A stretch of DNA of 64,000 nucleotides, taken from contig CAYFPL010000005.1 in assembly GCA_964344935.1 (NCBI GenBank), positions 310,001-374,000 on the forward strand, read 5' to 3'. The DNA is from GCA-2731375 sp964344935 (lineage in GTDB: Bacteria > Pseudomonadota > Alphaproteobacteria > GCA-2731375). Positions within the stretch are counted from its first letter, which is position 1. Each line of letters opens with the position of its first letter. This document shows, in pieces, positions 33,970 to 42,839 of this stretch. The notes below the pieces were generated by a model, which was given only the letters and a program-made list of their open reading frames with translations, was not told the DNA's origin and did not search any database. Made by a program: the position numbers and the translations under genes.

Positions 33970-34773
33970 ATGAACACAGAGATGGAGTTCGAGGACCTGA
34001 TCTATGCCGAGGTCGATGGCGTCGCCACGATCACCATCAACCGCCCGGAAAAATACAACGCCTTCCGGGCCCGGACGGCGGAGGAGATGGTCACGGCCTT
34101 CAACCACGCCGGCTGGAACCCGGATATCGGCGTCGTCGTGCTGACCGGCGTGGGGGACAAGGCATTCTGCACAGGGGGTGATCAATCTTCAGATTCCCAC
34201 GAAGGGAGCTATGGCGGCCGGGGCACATTGGGCATGCCGGTGGAGGATCTACACACCATCATCCGGGACATTCCCAAGCCGGTCATTGCGCGGGTCAACG
34301 GTTATGCCATTGGTGGCGGCCATGTGCTCCAGGTCCTTTGCGATCTGACCATCGCCTCGGAGAATGCCATCTTTGGCCAGGTGGGTCCGTCCATGGGCTC
34401 GGTCGATCCGGGCTATGGCACCGCCTATCTGGCCCGCCTGGTTGGGGAAAAGAAGGCGCGGGAGATCTGGTATCTGTGCCGGCGCTACTCGGCGCAGGAG
34501 GCGCTGGAGATGGGTCTGGCCAACGCCGTGGTGCCGTTCGACAAACTGGATGGGGAAGTTGATGCCTGGTGCCGGGAGATCATGGACAAGAGCCCCACGG
34601 CCCTGGCCATTGCCAAACGCAGCTTCAATGCCGATACCGAGCATATCCGCGGCCTGGGCGTCCTCGGCTTCCAGTCGGTTAAGGCCTATTACGAGAGCGA
34701 GGAATCCAAAGAAGGCGTCGCCGCATTCCGGGAGAAACGCAAGCCCGATTTCCGCAAGTACCAGCCCCGTTAG
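33970..34773 (+). CDS. badI: 2-ketocyclohexanecarboxyl-CoA hydrolase-like crotonase (BadI-like)
   Basis: A 267-residue crotonase-fold protein matching BadI, the ring-cleaving hydrolase that opens 2-ketocyclohexane-1-carboxyl-CoA to pimeloyl-CoA. Features recalled from BadI are all present: FEDLIYAEVDG at the N terminus, DKAFCTGGDQS for the first oxyanion residue, RGTLGMPVEDLHT, VNGYAIGGGHVLQVLCDLTI, FGQVGPSMGSVDPGYGTA, and the C-terminal EKRKPDFRKY. This group is related to MenB and differs from hydratases. It forms an operon with BadH and two ligases, only four bases after badH. Good confidence in family; the ring size of the substrate is inferred. Confidence 0.82.
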   Translation: MNTEMEFEDLIYAEVDGVATITINRPEKYNAFRARTAEEMVTAFNHAGWNPDIGVVVLTGVGDKAFCTGGDQSSDSHEGSYGGRGTLGMPVEDLHTIIRDIPKPVIARVNGYAIGGGHVLQVLCDLTIASENAIFGQVGPSMGSVDPGYGTAYLARLVGEKKAREIWYLCRRYSAQEALEMGLANAVVPFDKLDGEVDAWCREIMDKSPTALAIAKRSFNADTEHIRGLGVLGFQSVKAYYESEESKEGVAAFREKRKPDFRKYQPR

Positions 34774-34779
34774 CGGCCC

Positions 34780-36327
34780 ATGAGTAATCGTGACGGCTTC
34801 CGCTTCAAGGCGGACCCGATCCGGCATCATGCCAGGGTACGCGGCGATAATGTGGCGGTGATCTTCCAGGAGCGGCAGACGACCTACCGGGAATTGGACC
34901 GGCGCATGAACCAGGTCGCCAACGGCCTGATAGCGGCTGGCGTTCAGCGCGGCCAGCGCATCGCCATTCTGGCCAAGAACACGGACCTGTTCTACGAGCT
35001 TCTCTACGGTGCCACCAAGATGGGTGCTGTGCTGGCACCGATCAATTTCCGTCTGGCGCCGCCGGAGGTTTCTTACGTCGTCAACGACGCACAGGCGCAG
35101 ATTTTGTTCGTGGGCGAAGGCTATGAAGATCTGATCGACGGCATCCGCCCGGAACTGGGCTGTGTGAAAAGGTTCATTTCCCTGCACGACGGCAGCTACG
35201 AAGCCTGGCGCGACGCCCAAGCGGATACCGACCCGAAGGCCGAGGTCTCCGAACACGACACCATCATCCAGGTCTATTCCTCGGGCACCACCGGCTATCC
35301 CAAGGGCGTGGAGATCAGCCACGACAACTTTATCCAATATCTGCCAAACGCCATGGAAGACTGGGGCGCCTGGGACGACACGGACGTCTGCCTGGTGACC
35401 AACCCGCTGTTTCATGTTGCCGGCTGTACCTGGTCCTACACGGCGTTTTATGTGGGTGGCAGCAACGTTCTGATGCCCGAGGTCGATGCGGCGGCCATTC
35501 TGAAAACAATCGAGACCCACCGGGTGACGCAGGCGTTGCTGGTGCCCGCGGTGATCCTGTTCATGTTGCAGACGCCGGGGGTGGAGACGGCGGACCTCTC
35601 CTCAATGAAGATGATCATGTATGGCGCCTCACCCATTCCCTATCCGGTTTTGGAGCGCGCGGTGGAACTGTTCGGCTGCGGTTTCGGGCACCTATATGGC
35701 CTGACGGAATCCACCGGCGCCGTCACCTACCTGCCGCCCGGGGATCACGACGGCAGCGACAAGATGAAATCCGTGGGCAGGGTCATGACCGGGGCGGAGA
35801 TCCGTGTGGTGGACCAGAACGACAATGACTGCCCCGCGGGAACGGTGGGCGAGATCATCACCAGAGGCAAGACCATCACCAAGGGCTATTGGAATCTGCC
35901 AGAGGAAACTGCCAAGGCAATCCAGGATGGTTGGCTCTATACCGGCGATGCCGGCTATTTCGACGAAACGGGCTATTTGTTCATCTACGACCGGGTGAAG
36001 GACATGATCGTCTCCGGCGCCGAGAACGTCTATCCGGCGGAGGTAGAAAGCGCCCTCGCTGGTCACGAAAAGATCGCCGATGTGGGCGTGATCGGCGTGC
36101 CCGATGAGAAATGGGGCGAGACGGTCAAGGCCGTGGTGGTGGTCAAGCCGGGCGAGACCCTGACGGCGGAAGAGGTCATGGCCTTCGCCCGCACCCGGAT
36201 CGCCGGCTACAAGATCCCCCGCTCGGTGGATTTCGTGGACGAGTTGCCGCGCAATCCCTCTGGCAAGATATTGAAGCGGGAACTGCGCGCGCCCTATTGG
36301 GAAGGCTATGACCGGCAGGTGAATTAG
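34780..36327 (+). CDS. Acyl-CoA ligase (AMP-binding), copy 1
   Basis: A 515-residue adenylate-forming enzyme. The AMP motif is VYSSGTTGYPKGVE (about residue 165), followed by YGASPIPYPVLERAVELFG, YGLTESTGAVTYLPPGD, the hinge region YDRVKDMIVSGAENVYPAEVE, and the C-terminal catalytic Lys in PRNPSGKILKRELR. It activates a carboxylic acid to its CoA thioester with ATP. It follows badI by six bases, so a cyclic or dicarboxylic acid such as cyclohexanecarboxylate (as AliA does in R. palustris) is a reasonable guess. A close relative follows one base after its stop. Confidence 0.88.
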   Translation: MSNRDGFRFKADPIRHHARVRGDNVAVIFQERQTTYRELDRRMNQVANGLIAAGVQRGQRIAILAKNTDLFYELLYGATKMGAVLAPINFRLAPPEVSYVVNDAQAQILFVGEGYEDLIDGIRPELGCVKRFISLHDGSYEAWRDAQADTDPKAEVSEHDTIIQVYSSGTTGYPKGVEISHDNFIQYLPNAMEDWGAWDDTDVCLVTNPLFHVAGCTWSYTAFYVGGSNVLMPEVDAAAILKTIETHRVTQALLVPAVILFMLQTPGVETADLSSMKMIMYGASPIPYPVLERAVELFGCGFGHLYGLTESTGAVTYLPPGDHDGSDKMKSVGRVMTGAEIRVVDQNDNDCPAGTVGEIITRGKTITKGYWNLPEETAKAIQDGWLYTGDAGYFDETGYLFIYDRVKDMIVSGAENVYPAEVESALAGHEKIADVGVIGVPDEKWGETVKAVVVVKPGETLTAEEVMAFARTRIAGYKIPRSVDFVDELPRNPSGKILKRELRAPYWEGYDRQVN

Positions 36328-36328
36328 C

Positions 36329-37900
36329 ATGGCGACCTCGGAAAACTACCGGTTCATGGCGGACCCCATCCGCCATCATGCCCGGGTCAGGGGCGACAAG
36401 CCGGCCTTGATCTTCGAAGGGCGTCAGATCACCTATGGCGAATTGGACCGGCGCGCGAGCCAGGTGGCCAACGGCCTGATCGCCGCCGGGGTGGAACATG
36501 GGCAACGGGTTGCCATTCTGGCCAAGAACATCGATCTGTTCTTTGAAATCTATTACGGCGCCACCAAGGCCGGGGCCGTTCTAGTGCCCATCAATTTCCG
36601 TTTGGCACCGCCTGAAGTGGCTTATGTGCTGAATGACGCCCGGGCCAAGGTGCTGTTCGTGACGGCGGAATATGCCGATCTGATCGGTGGCATCGAAAGC
36701 GATCTCAGTACGGTCGAAAAAACCATCGTCTTGGACGACGAGATTGGTGAACGGGACGGCTGGGACGCGCATGGCAAATGGCGCGACGGCCAGAATGATG
36801 GCGACCCCCATCGCGAGGGGGATGCGGACGCCACTGCTCTGCAGCCCTATTCCTCCGGCACCACGGGCCACCCCAAGGGGGTGGAGATGATGCACCGCAA
36901 CTTCGTGCAATTCGTTCCACTGGCCTTGCAAGACTGGGGCGGCTGGGAAGTCGACGATGTCTCCCTGGTGGCCATGCCGCTGTTCCATGTGGGCGGATGC
37001 GTCTGGGCCTTTGTGGGCCTCTATGTGGGTGTCACCAACGTCCTGTTGCTGGAGGTGGATCCGCCGACCATTCTGAAGGTGATTGAGCGCTACAGGATCA
37101 CCCAGGTGTTTTTCGTCCCCGCCGTGATCCTGTTCCTGCTGCAAACGCCTGGCGCGGCGGAAACGGACGTCTCCTCCGTCCGGCATGTGATGTATGGCGC
37201 CTCCCCCATTCCTTATCCGGTGCTGCAGCGGGCGACGGAAATGTTCGATTGCGGTTTCGCGCAGCTCTATGGCCTGACCGAAACCTCTGGCGCCGTGACC
37301 TACCTGCCGCCCGAAGATCACGACGGCAGCGAACGGATGAAATCGTGCGGCAAAGTGATGCGCGCAGCCGAGGTGCGGGTGGTGGACGACGTCGGCCACG
37401 ACTGTCCCGTCGGCGTGGTGGGTGAGATCGTCGTGCGCGGCAACCAGGTCATGAAAGGCTATTGGAACCTGCCGGAAGAGACCGCCAAGGCCATTCGAAA
37501 CGGCTGGTTCCATTCGGGCGATGCGGGCTTTTTCGACGAGGCCGGCTATCTCTATATCCATGACCGGGTCAAGGATATGATCGTCTCGGGCGGCGAAAAC
37601 ATCTATCCGGCGGAGGTGGAAAGCGCCCTGGCCGGCATGGCGGGCATCGCCGATGTGGCTGTGATCGGCGTGCCGGACGAGAAATGGGGCGAAACCGTCA
37701 AGGCGGTCATCGTGCTCGAGCCCGGATGCCAATTAGACGAAGACGAGATCATCGCCTACGCCCGCACCCAGATCGCCGGTTTCAAGATCCCCCGTTCCGT
37801 GGACTTCGTAGGCGAATTGCCCCGCAACCCCTCCGGCAAGATCCTAAAACGGGAATTGCGTAAGCCCTACTGGGAAGGTCATGATCGCCAGGTAAACTAA
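36329..37900 (+). CDS. Acyl-CoA ligase (AMP-binding), copy 2
   Basis: A 523-residue ligase built like copy 1, with PYSSGTTGHPKGVE, YGASPIPYPVLQRATEMF, YGLTETSGAVTYLPPED, DRVKDMIVSGGENIYPAEVE and PRNPSGKILKREL. The two align over their whole length, down to the shared PYWEG and DRQVN C terminus, at about two-thirds identity by eye, so they come from a tandem duplication. This copy has an insertion around residues 138-165. Differences cluster in the substrate-pocket half, suggesting different acid preference. Its ATG is one base after the previous stop. The operon seems to end here, facing the ChvG gene. Confidence 0.88.
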   Translation: MATSENYRFMADPIRHHARVRGDKPALIFEGRQITYGELDRRASQVANGLIAAGVEHGQRVAILAKNIDLFFEIYYGATKAGAVLVPINFRLAPPEVAYVLNDARAKVLFVTAEYADLIGGIESDLSTVEKTIVLDDEIGERDGWDAHGKWRDGQNDGDPHREGDADATALQPYSSGTTGHPKGVEMMHRNFVQFVPLALQDWGGWEVDDVSLVAMPLFHVGGCVWAFVGLYVGVTNVLLLEVDPPTILKVIERYRITQVFFVPAVILFLLQTPGAAETDVSSVRHVMYGASPIPYPVLQRATEMFDCGFAQLYGLTETSGAVTYLPPEDHDGSERMKSCGKVMRAAEVRVVDDVGHDCPVGVVGEIVVRGNQVMKGYWNLPEETAKAIRNGWFHSGDAGFFDEAGYLYIHDRVKDMIVSGGENIYPAEVESALAGMAGIADVAVIGVPDEKWGETVKAVIVLEPGCQLDEDEIIAYARTQIAGFKIPRSVDFVGELPRNPSGKILKRELRKPYWEGHDRQVN

Positions 37901-37946
37901 CTTGGCACCTCACTTGAATAGTTATCTGCGAGCGCTGTGGTCGCCG

Positions 37947-39617
37947 TCAGGTAGTGGGCAGACGCACGGTGAAGCGGGCGCCACCTTCGATGCGGTTTTG
38001 TGCTGTGATGGTGCCGCCGTGGGCTTCCACGATTTGGCGACATATGGAGAGGCCGAGGCCGGAATGCTGACCGAAGGCTTCGCCCGCAGGGCGCTGGCTG
38101 TAGAAGCGCTGGAATATGGCCTCCTCCTGGCCGGCGGGGATGCCGGGGCCGTCATCCTCGACCACCAGCAGCGCGGATTGGCCTTCACGGCGGAGTGATA
38201 GGCTGATCTTGCCTTCGGGCGGCGAAAAGGACAGGGCATTGCCGACCAGATTGTCCACCACCTGGCCAAGCCGGCTGGGCAGGCCGTTGATAACGATACT
38301 TTCGCCCGGATCGAGGCACAGATCGAATTTCGGGCTGGGCTGGCCATTGTCCAACTGGCGCATGGACATCAATGTTTGCAGCAAAGTAGTCAGGTCGACT
38401 TGTTCCGATTCCTCGCGGGCCAGTTCGGCGTCAATGCGCGAAGCGTTGGAGATATCGCTGATCAGGCGATCCATGCGGCGGATGTCTTGCTCGATCACTG
38501 CCATCAGGCGTTTCTTTTGTTCCTCGTCGTTGGTCCGGTTCAGGGACTCCAAGGCGCTGCGCATGGAGGTGAGCGGATTCTTGATCTCGTGCGCCACATC
38601 GGCTGCGAACACCTCGATGGCATCGAGACGGCCATAAAGCGCCGCGGTCATCTCGTCCAAGGCGGCGCTTAAATCGCCGATTTCGTCCCGGCGATGGCTC
38701 AAATCAGGTATTTGCGCCCGCCGTCCCCGCCAGCGCCGGACCCGATCGGCAGCCGAGGCCAGACGGCGCACCGGTCCGGCAATGGTGCCGGCCAGGAAAA
38801 TCGACATGGCGACGGTGACCGTCAACGCCAGGGCCGAGGCCTGCAGAATAGCCAGGCGGGCATTGCGTACCCCTTCCTCGATCTCGGCACTGTCGGCGGA
38901 CAGCAGCAAGGCGCCCACGACCCGGCGCAGTTGTTGCACCGGCACCGCCACGGTCAGGATCAGGGTTTCGTCCTTCAAGGTTCGGATCGCGCCGCCCACC
39001 TCGCCCCTCAAGGCGACGATTAGTTCGGGATAGTCCTCCAGGCCGCTGCCCAGGCGCTCGCGATAGGGGGGAAATGGCGTACCGCTAGGCAGACGTGGCA
39101 GCAGCCAATCATAGACCCGGTTGATATAACGCATAAGCCGGTCCGACGGGTCCGCCGGGGGCAGATAGCGCAATTGCACCTGCCGGCCGGCGGCGATCAA
39201 TTCGCGGCTGTCCGCCAAAAGGCCGCCATTGGGCAGATACAGTCGGGCCCGGGCGTTGGTGGGGACAACAAGGCGGCGGATAATGCGGGCGGATGTGTTC
39301 CGCTCCAGGCGGCGGCGATCCTCGGGTCCGACCAGGGCGCTCTCGCCCAGGGCACCGGCGATGACCTCCGCCTGCCGCTGCATGGCGGCGATCTTGGCAT
39401 CCAGCAGACCGTCCCGGTACTGGTCGAGGTAGAAAATGCCGCCGACCAGGACACCCAGCGCGAGGACGTTGGGGGCCAGAATGCGCAGTGTTAGCGTAGA
39501 AAAGCGCCGCCGTCGTTCCGGTTCGGCCGTTTGCACGCCGGCGAGGCGCATCTGCGTTGGCTCGGCCGGGCGCGGGCCGGGCTCGCCCAGTCTGCTTACC
39601 ATTGCCATGCACCGCAT
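37947..39617 (-). CDS. chvG: Sensor histidine kinase ChvG
   Basis: A 556-residue membrane sensor kinase. A membrane segment at about residues 47-67 and a second near 255-280 enclose a periplasmic stimulus-sensing domain, as in ChvG/ExoS. Then come HAMP, the phospho-acceptor His in FAADVAHEIKNPLTSMRSALESL, the N box VDNLVGNALSFSPPEG, the G1 box VEDDGPGIP and the G2 box GLGLSICRQIVEAHGG. The ChvG-ChvI pair responds to acid and envelope stress and is widespread in alphaproteobacteria. It lies 21 bases after chvI. The start is uncertain: in-frame ATGs at 39617, 39608 and 39602 lack a good ribosome site. Confidence 0.9.
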   Translation of the reverse strand: MRCMAMVSRLGEPGPRPAEPTQMRLAGVQTAEPERRRRFSTLTLRILAPNVLALGVLVGGIFYLDQYRDGLLDAKIAAMQRQAEVIAGALGESALVGPEDRRRLERNTSARIIRRLVVPTNARARLYLPNGGLLADSRELIAAGRQVQLRYLPPADPSDRLMRYINRVYDWLLPRLPSGTPFPPYRERLGSGLEDYPELIVALRGEVGGAIRTLKDETLILTVAVPVQQLRRVVGALLLSADSAEIEEGVRNARLAILQASALALTVTVAMSIFLAGTIAGPVRRLASAADRVRRWRGRRAQIPDLSHRRDEIGDLSAALDEMTAALYGRLDAIEVFAADVAHEIKNPLTSMRSALESLNRTNDEEQKKRLMAVIEQDIRRMDRLISDISNASRIDAELAREESEQVDLTTLLQTLMSMRQLDNGQPSPKFDLCLDPGESIVINGLPSRLGQVVDNLVGNALSFSPPEGKISLSLRREGQSALLVVEDDGPGIPAGQEEAIFQRFYSQRPAGEAFGQHSGLGLSICRQIVEAHGGTITAQNRIEGGARFTVRLPTT

Positions 39618-39638
39618 GCCGGCCGGGGTTGGGCGGCA

Positions 39639-40334
39639 CTATTCCTGGAACCGGTATCCCAGGCCGTACAGGGTTTCGATGCCCGAGAATTCATTGTCGG
39701 CCGCCTTGAATTTCCGGCGCAGGCGCTTGATGTGTGAATCGATGGTTCGGTCATCCACATAGATATTGTCGCCATATGCCGCGTCCATCAACTGGTCGCG
39801 GCTCTTTACATGGCCCGTATGCTTGACCAGCGCCTGAAGCAGCAGGAATTCGGTCACCGTCAACTGCACGTCCTCGCCGCGCCAGGTGCATTCGTGGCGA
39901 CGGGGGTCGAGGCGCAGATCGCCGCGGATCAGCAATTCGCCGTCGCCGCCGTCGTCAGTGCGGTTGGCGGCTTCACTTCGCCGCAGCACGGCGCGGATGC
40001 GTTCGATCAGCAGGCGCTGGGAAAACGGCTTCCGGATGTAGTCGTCGGCTCCCATCTTCAGGCCCAGCATCTCGTCGATCTCTTCGTCCTTGGAGGTAAG
40101 GAAGATAACAGGGACGGAGGAGACCCGGCGCAGGCGGTTCAGGAGTTCCATGCCGTCCATGCCGGGCATCTTGATGTCGAGGACGGCCAGATCCGGCGTC
40201 CGGGCCGTCATTGCCTGCAGCGCCGACTGTCCGTCGTTGTGGGTGCTCACCTTGTAACCCTCGGCCTCGAGCGCGATGGAGACCGAGGTCAGAATATTCC
40301 TGTCGTCATCAACCAAAGTGATGGTGGCGGCCAT
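39639..40334 (-). CDS. chvI: Response regulator ChvI
   Basis: A 231-residue OmpR-type regulator. The receiver holds TLVDDDRNILTSVSIALEAEGY, the phospho-acceptor Asp in LAVLDIKMPGMDGMELL, and the Lys in RKPFSQRLL; LTSKDEEIDEMLGLKMGADDYI is very close to ChvI proteins. The winged helix of the C-terminal half runs from about residue 135 (DVQLTVTEFLLLQALVKHTGHVKSRDQLMDAAYGDNIYVDDRTIDSHIKRLRRK). AAGGGAG eight bases upstream favours the ATG at 40334 over that at 40349. Partner kinase ChvG is next. The recognised regulon in relatives covers exopolysaccharide, motility and acid response genes. Confidence 0.93.
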   Translation of the reverse strand: MAATITLVDDDRNILTSVSIALEAEGYKVSTHNDGQSALQAMTARTPDLAVLDIKMPGMDGMELLNRLRRVSSVPVIFLTSKDEEIDEMLGLKMGADDYIRKPFSQRLLIERIRAVLRRSEAANRTDDGGDGELLIRGDLRLDPRRHECTWRGEDVQLTVTEFLLLQALVKHTGHVKSRDQLMDAAYGDNIYVDDRTIDSHIKRLRRKFKAADNEFSGIETLYGLGYRFQE

Positions 40335-40441
40335 GCTTACTCCCTTCATGCCTGGACAATATGTAGGCGTTAGGGAGCTTATTGCCAGGAGACGCCGGGA
40401 TTAGGGCCAGAATGTGGCCATATCTGGGCAAAAACAACGAC

Positions 40442-41809
40442 TTAAAGACGGTCCACGGGGCGGCGGGAAATGTAATGGAACCGGCCGGCGAGAAGGATCG
40501 CGGCCAGCGTCACGCCGCAGAACGTCCCCATCATCAAACCCGGTGTGCCGAGGTCCGTGCGCAGGGCCAGCCAGCCGGCCGTCGGTACCATGACCAGGAG
40601 GAATGAGCAGAGATGCATGGCGGTGGGCACCCAGACATCGCCCGCGCCTCGCAAGGCGCCCATCAAGACGCCTTGGGCGCCGTCGCAGACCAGGATCGCC
40701 GCGCCCACCAGCAATGTTGGCACGACGATCGCCAGCAATTCCGGATCGTCGGTGAATATGCGGCCCAACAGCTCCGGGAATAGGGCGAGGAACACGGCCA
40801 TGATGGCCATGAAGGCGGCGATGGTGGCCAGCCCCGCCCAGCCGGACAGAGCCATCTGACGCTGATCCCGCCGGCCGATGGCCATACCCACATGTACCGC
40901 CGTCGCTGTACCGACGCCGATGGCGGCCATGAAGCAGAAACTGACGATGGTGATGACGATCTGGAAGGCACCCACCGCGTGGCCACTGATATAGCCGGCG
41001 AACAGGGTAAGGGAGGCGAAGGCAGCGGATTCCAATCCCTGGGCCAGGCCGAGGGGGTAGCCCAGGCCGCGCAACTTGGCGCTGACTTGGCGCCATTGCC
41101 CCATGGCGCCGGCCACATTGTATTTCCTCGCATCCGCCATGCGCAGGATGTAGATCACCGCTGCCAGGGCGATTAGCCAGCGTACGATGGAGGTAGCCCA
41201 AGCGGCGCCCTCGGCCCCCAATTCGACCACCCCGCCAATCAACAGCCAATTCAGGATGGCATTGATAACATTGGCGCCGACCGCGATCACAAGGCCGGGG
41301 CCGGGCCGGCTGAGGGCTTCGAGGAACAGGATCGAGGCGGCATAGATCAGTTGCCCCGGCAGGCCAAAATTCAGGATCGCCAGCACCCCGCCGGCGCCTT
41401 CCGCCAATCCGCCTTCGTAATCCATCTGGTGGTAAAACCAGGTGCCGCCCAAGGCCAGCAGAGCGAAGAAGCTGCCCAGGACAAAGGCGTGCAGCAGCGA
41501 TACGCGCCAGATTACGCCGCACTCTTCGTGCGCGCCGGCGCCCACCGCCTGGGCACACAGGACGGCTGTGCCGATCAGCATCCCAATGCCAATCAGCATG
41601 CAGACCATGTGCATGGCCTGGGCCAGGCTATAGAACGCCAATTCGGACGTGCTGAAATGGCCGATCATAGCGGTATCCACTATGACCAGAACCAGCATGC
41701 CCAGGCGTGCCACGGTCACGGGCGCGGCCAGCTTAGCAATGGCGCGCACTCTGGCCTTGAAATCGGCGGCCAGGCCGTGACTGGGGACTATAGGACTGGT
41801 TCGGTTCAT
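40442..41809 (-). CDS. MATE family efflux transporter
   Basis: A 455-residue polytopic membrane protein with about twelve hydrophobic segments in two repeats. IAKLAAPVTVARLGMLVLVIVDTAMIGHFSTSELAFYSLA at the N terminus is the classic MatE domain start, and the second repeat starts near RGLGYPLGLAQGLESAAF. It should export cationic drugs or toxins using Na+ or H+. Same strand as chvI with a 107-base gap, so possibly its own unit. NorM-like branch; the substrate is unknown. Confidence 0.92.
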   Translation of the reverse strand: MNRTSPIVPSHGLAADFKARVRAIAKLAAPVTVARLGMLVLVIVDTAMIGHFSTSELAFYSLAQAMHMVCMLIGIGMLIGTAVLCAQAVGAGAHEECGVIWRVSLLHAFVLGSFFALLALGGTWFYHQMDYEGGLAEGAGGVLAILNFGLPGQLIYAASILFLEALSRPGPGLVIAVGANVINAILNWLLIGGVVELGAEGAAWATSIVRWLIALAAVIYILRMADARKYNVAGAMGQWRQVSAKLRGLGYPLGLAQGLESAAFASLTLFAGYISGHAVGAFQIVITIVSFCFMAAIGVGTATAVHVGMAIGRRDQRQMALSGWAGLATIAAFMAIMAVFLALFPELLGRIFTDDPELLAIVVPTLLVGAAILVCDGAQGVLMGALRGAGDVWVPTAMHLCSFLLVMVPTAGWLALRTDLGTPGLMMGTFCGVTLAAILLAGRFHYISRRPVDRL

Positions 41810-41897
41810 GTCAGAATGGAGCAGTGACGGCGGTCATCGATTATGTTTCGATCAGCGCTATACTTGGGTTTACCGGCAATAGCCAACGAACAATGTC

Positions 41898-42614
41898 ATG
41901 ACGGATTCGGCGGATTTGGCACGGCGCCTCATGCGGGCCCGTAATACAGGTGTTCTGGCCACCAATCTGCCGGGCGATGGGCATCCCTATGCCTCATTGG
42001 TGCTGGTGGCCGCAGACTATGATGCCTCCCCCATCCTTTTGCTTTCCGACTTGGCCGAACATGCCAAGAATATTGCCGCCGACGATCGGGTCTCGTTGCT
42101 GTTCGACGGCACCCAAGGGCTCGCTTCGCCCTTGACGGGCGCCCGGCTCAGCGTCCAGGGGCGGGCCTTGCGTGATGAATCACAACGTTTGCGCCGGCGT
42201 TTCCTAGCCCGCCACGAGGATGCCGCCGGTTACGCAGATTTCGGTGATTTCTTCTTTTACCGCCTGGCCGTGGAGCGGGCGCACCTGGTGGCCGGTTTCG
42301 GACGGATTGAATGGCTGGAGGCAGCGCAGCTCATGTTTCTGGACGGCAACGTCAACGGGGCGGAGGCTTGGGAAGCATCCGCCGTCAGTCACATGAACGA
42401 CGATCACAACGATGCCATCCAAGACTATGCGCAAAACCTGCTCGGCGCTGAAGGCGGCGGTTGGGTGATGACGGGTTGCGACGGTGAAGGCTGCGATCTG
42501 CGGCGTGGTGGCGAGGTGCTGCGACTTGATTTCGAGGCGCCGGTTCATGACGCCGATTCGCTCCGCCGCCGCCTGGTTGAACTAACCCATAAGGCCCGCG
42601 GCAAGACCCGGTGA
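41898..42614 (+). CDS. HugZ-like heme/FMN-fold protein with DUF2470 domain
   Basis: A 238-residue protein. Residues 1-150 are a pyridoxamine-5'-phosphate-oxidase-like split barrel (RNTGVLATNLPGDGHPYASLVLVAAD, then SLLFDGTQGLASPLTGARLSVQGRA). Residues 155-235 form the DUF2470 domain with SHMNDDHNDAIQDYAQ. This two-domain order is that of HugZ/HutZ heme-degrading or heme-handling proteins and of plant GluTR-binding protein relatives. Heme oxygenase activity is not certain, since no iron-uptake genes are near. Divergent from the MATE gene. Confidence 0.87.
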   Translation: MTDSADLARRLMRARNTGVLATNLPGDGHPYASLVLVAADYDASPILLLSDLAEHAKNIAADDRVSLLFDGTQGLASPLTGARLSVQGRALRDESQRLRRRFLARHEDAAGYADFGDFFFYRLAVERAHLVAGFGRIEWLEAAQLMFLDGNVNGAEAWEASAVSHMNDDHNDAIQDYAQNLLGAEGGGWVMTGCDGEGCDLRRGGEVLRLDFEAPVHDADSLRRRLVELTHKARGKTR

Positions 42615-42839
42615 TGGGCCCCTTTTCCCCCGGCTGCGCCAAATTGCCGCACCCTTGTGAATGCACTTGGAATTCAAGCGCGGACGCTGTTGCTTCGCCA
42701 ACCTTAGGCGACTATCTTCACCCCAGGGGCAGCATCGAAAGAAGGCGGGCGCCGGGACGCCATCATCGCATCAGGATCAACAATTCGTTCCACCAATTTT
42801 CCCAATGGTGGATGTTTCGTCGTCTCTTAGGAGAGTGTA
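42615..42839. promoter_or_regulatory. Leader region of pckA
   Basis: This 225-base gap before pckA has a weak six-base dyad (CCACCA 42790-42795 and TGGTGG 42806-42811) with a ten-base loop. It has no recognisable ORF. The promoter must lie here, but I cannot place -10/-35 elements with confidence. Confidence 0.3.

Noticed and set aside
34780..37900. The duplicated ligases as one gene split by a frameshift or assembly error
   Set aside because: Each copy is a full-length enzyme with all motifs and its own start codon, and the sequences differ throughout.
42786..42815. Hairpin upstream of pckA as a terminator or regulator
   Set aside because: Only a six-base stem with a ten-base loop and no T-run; too weak to claim.
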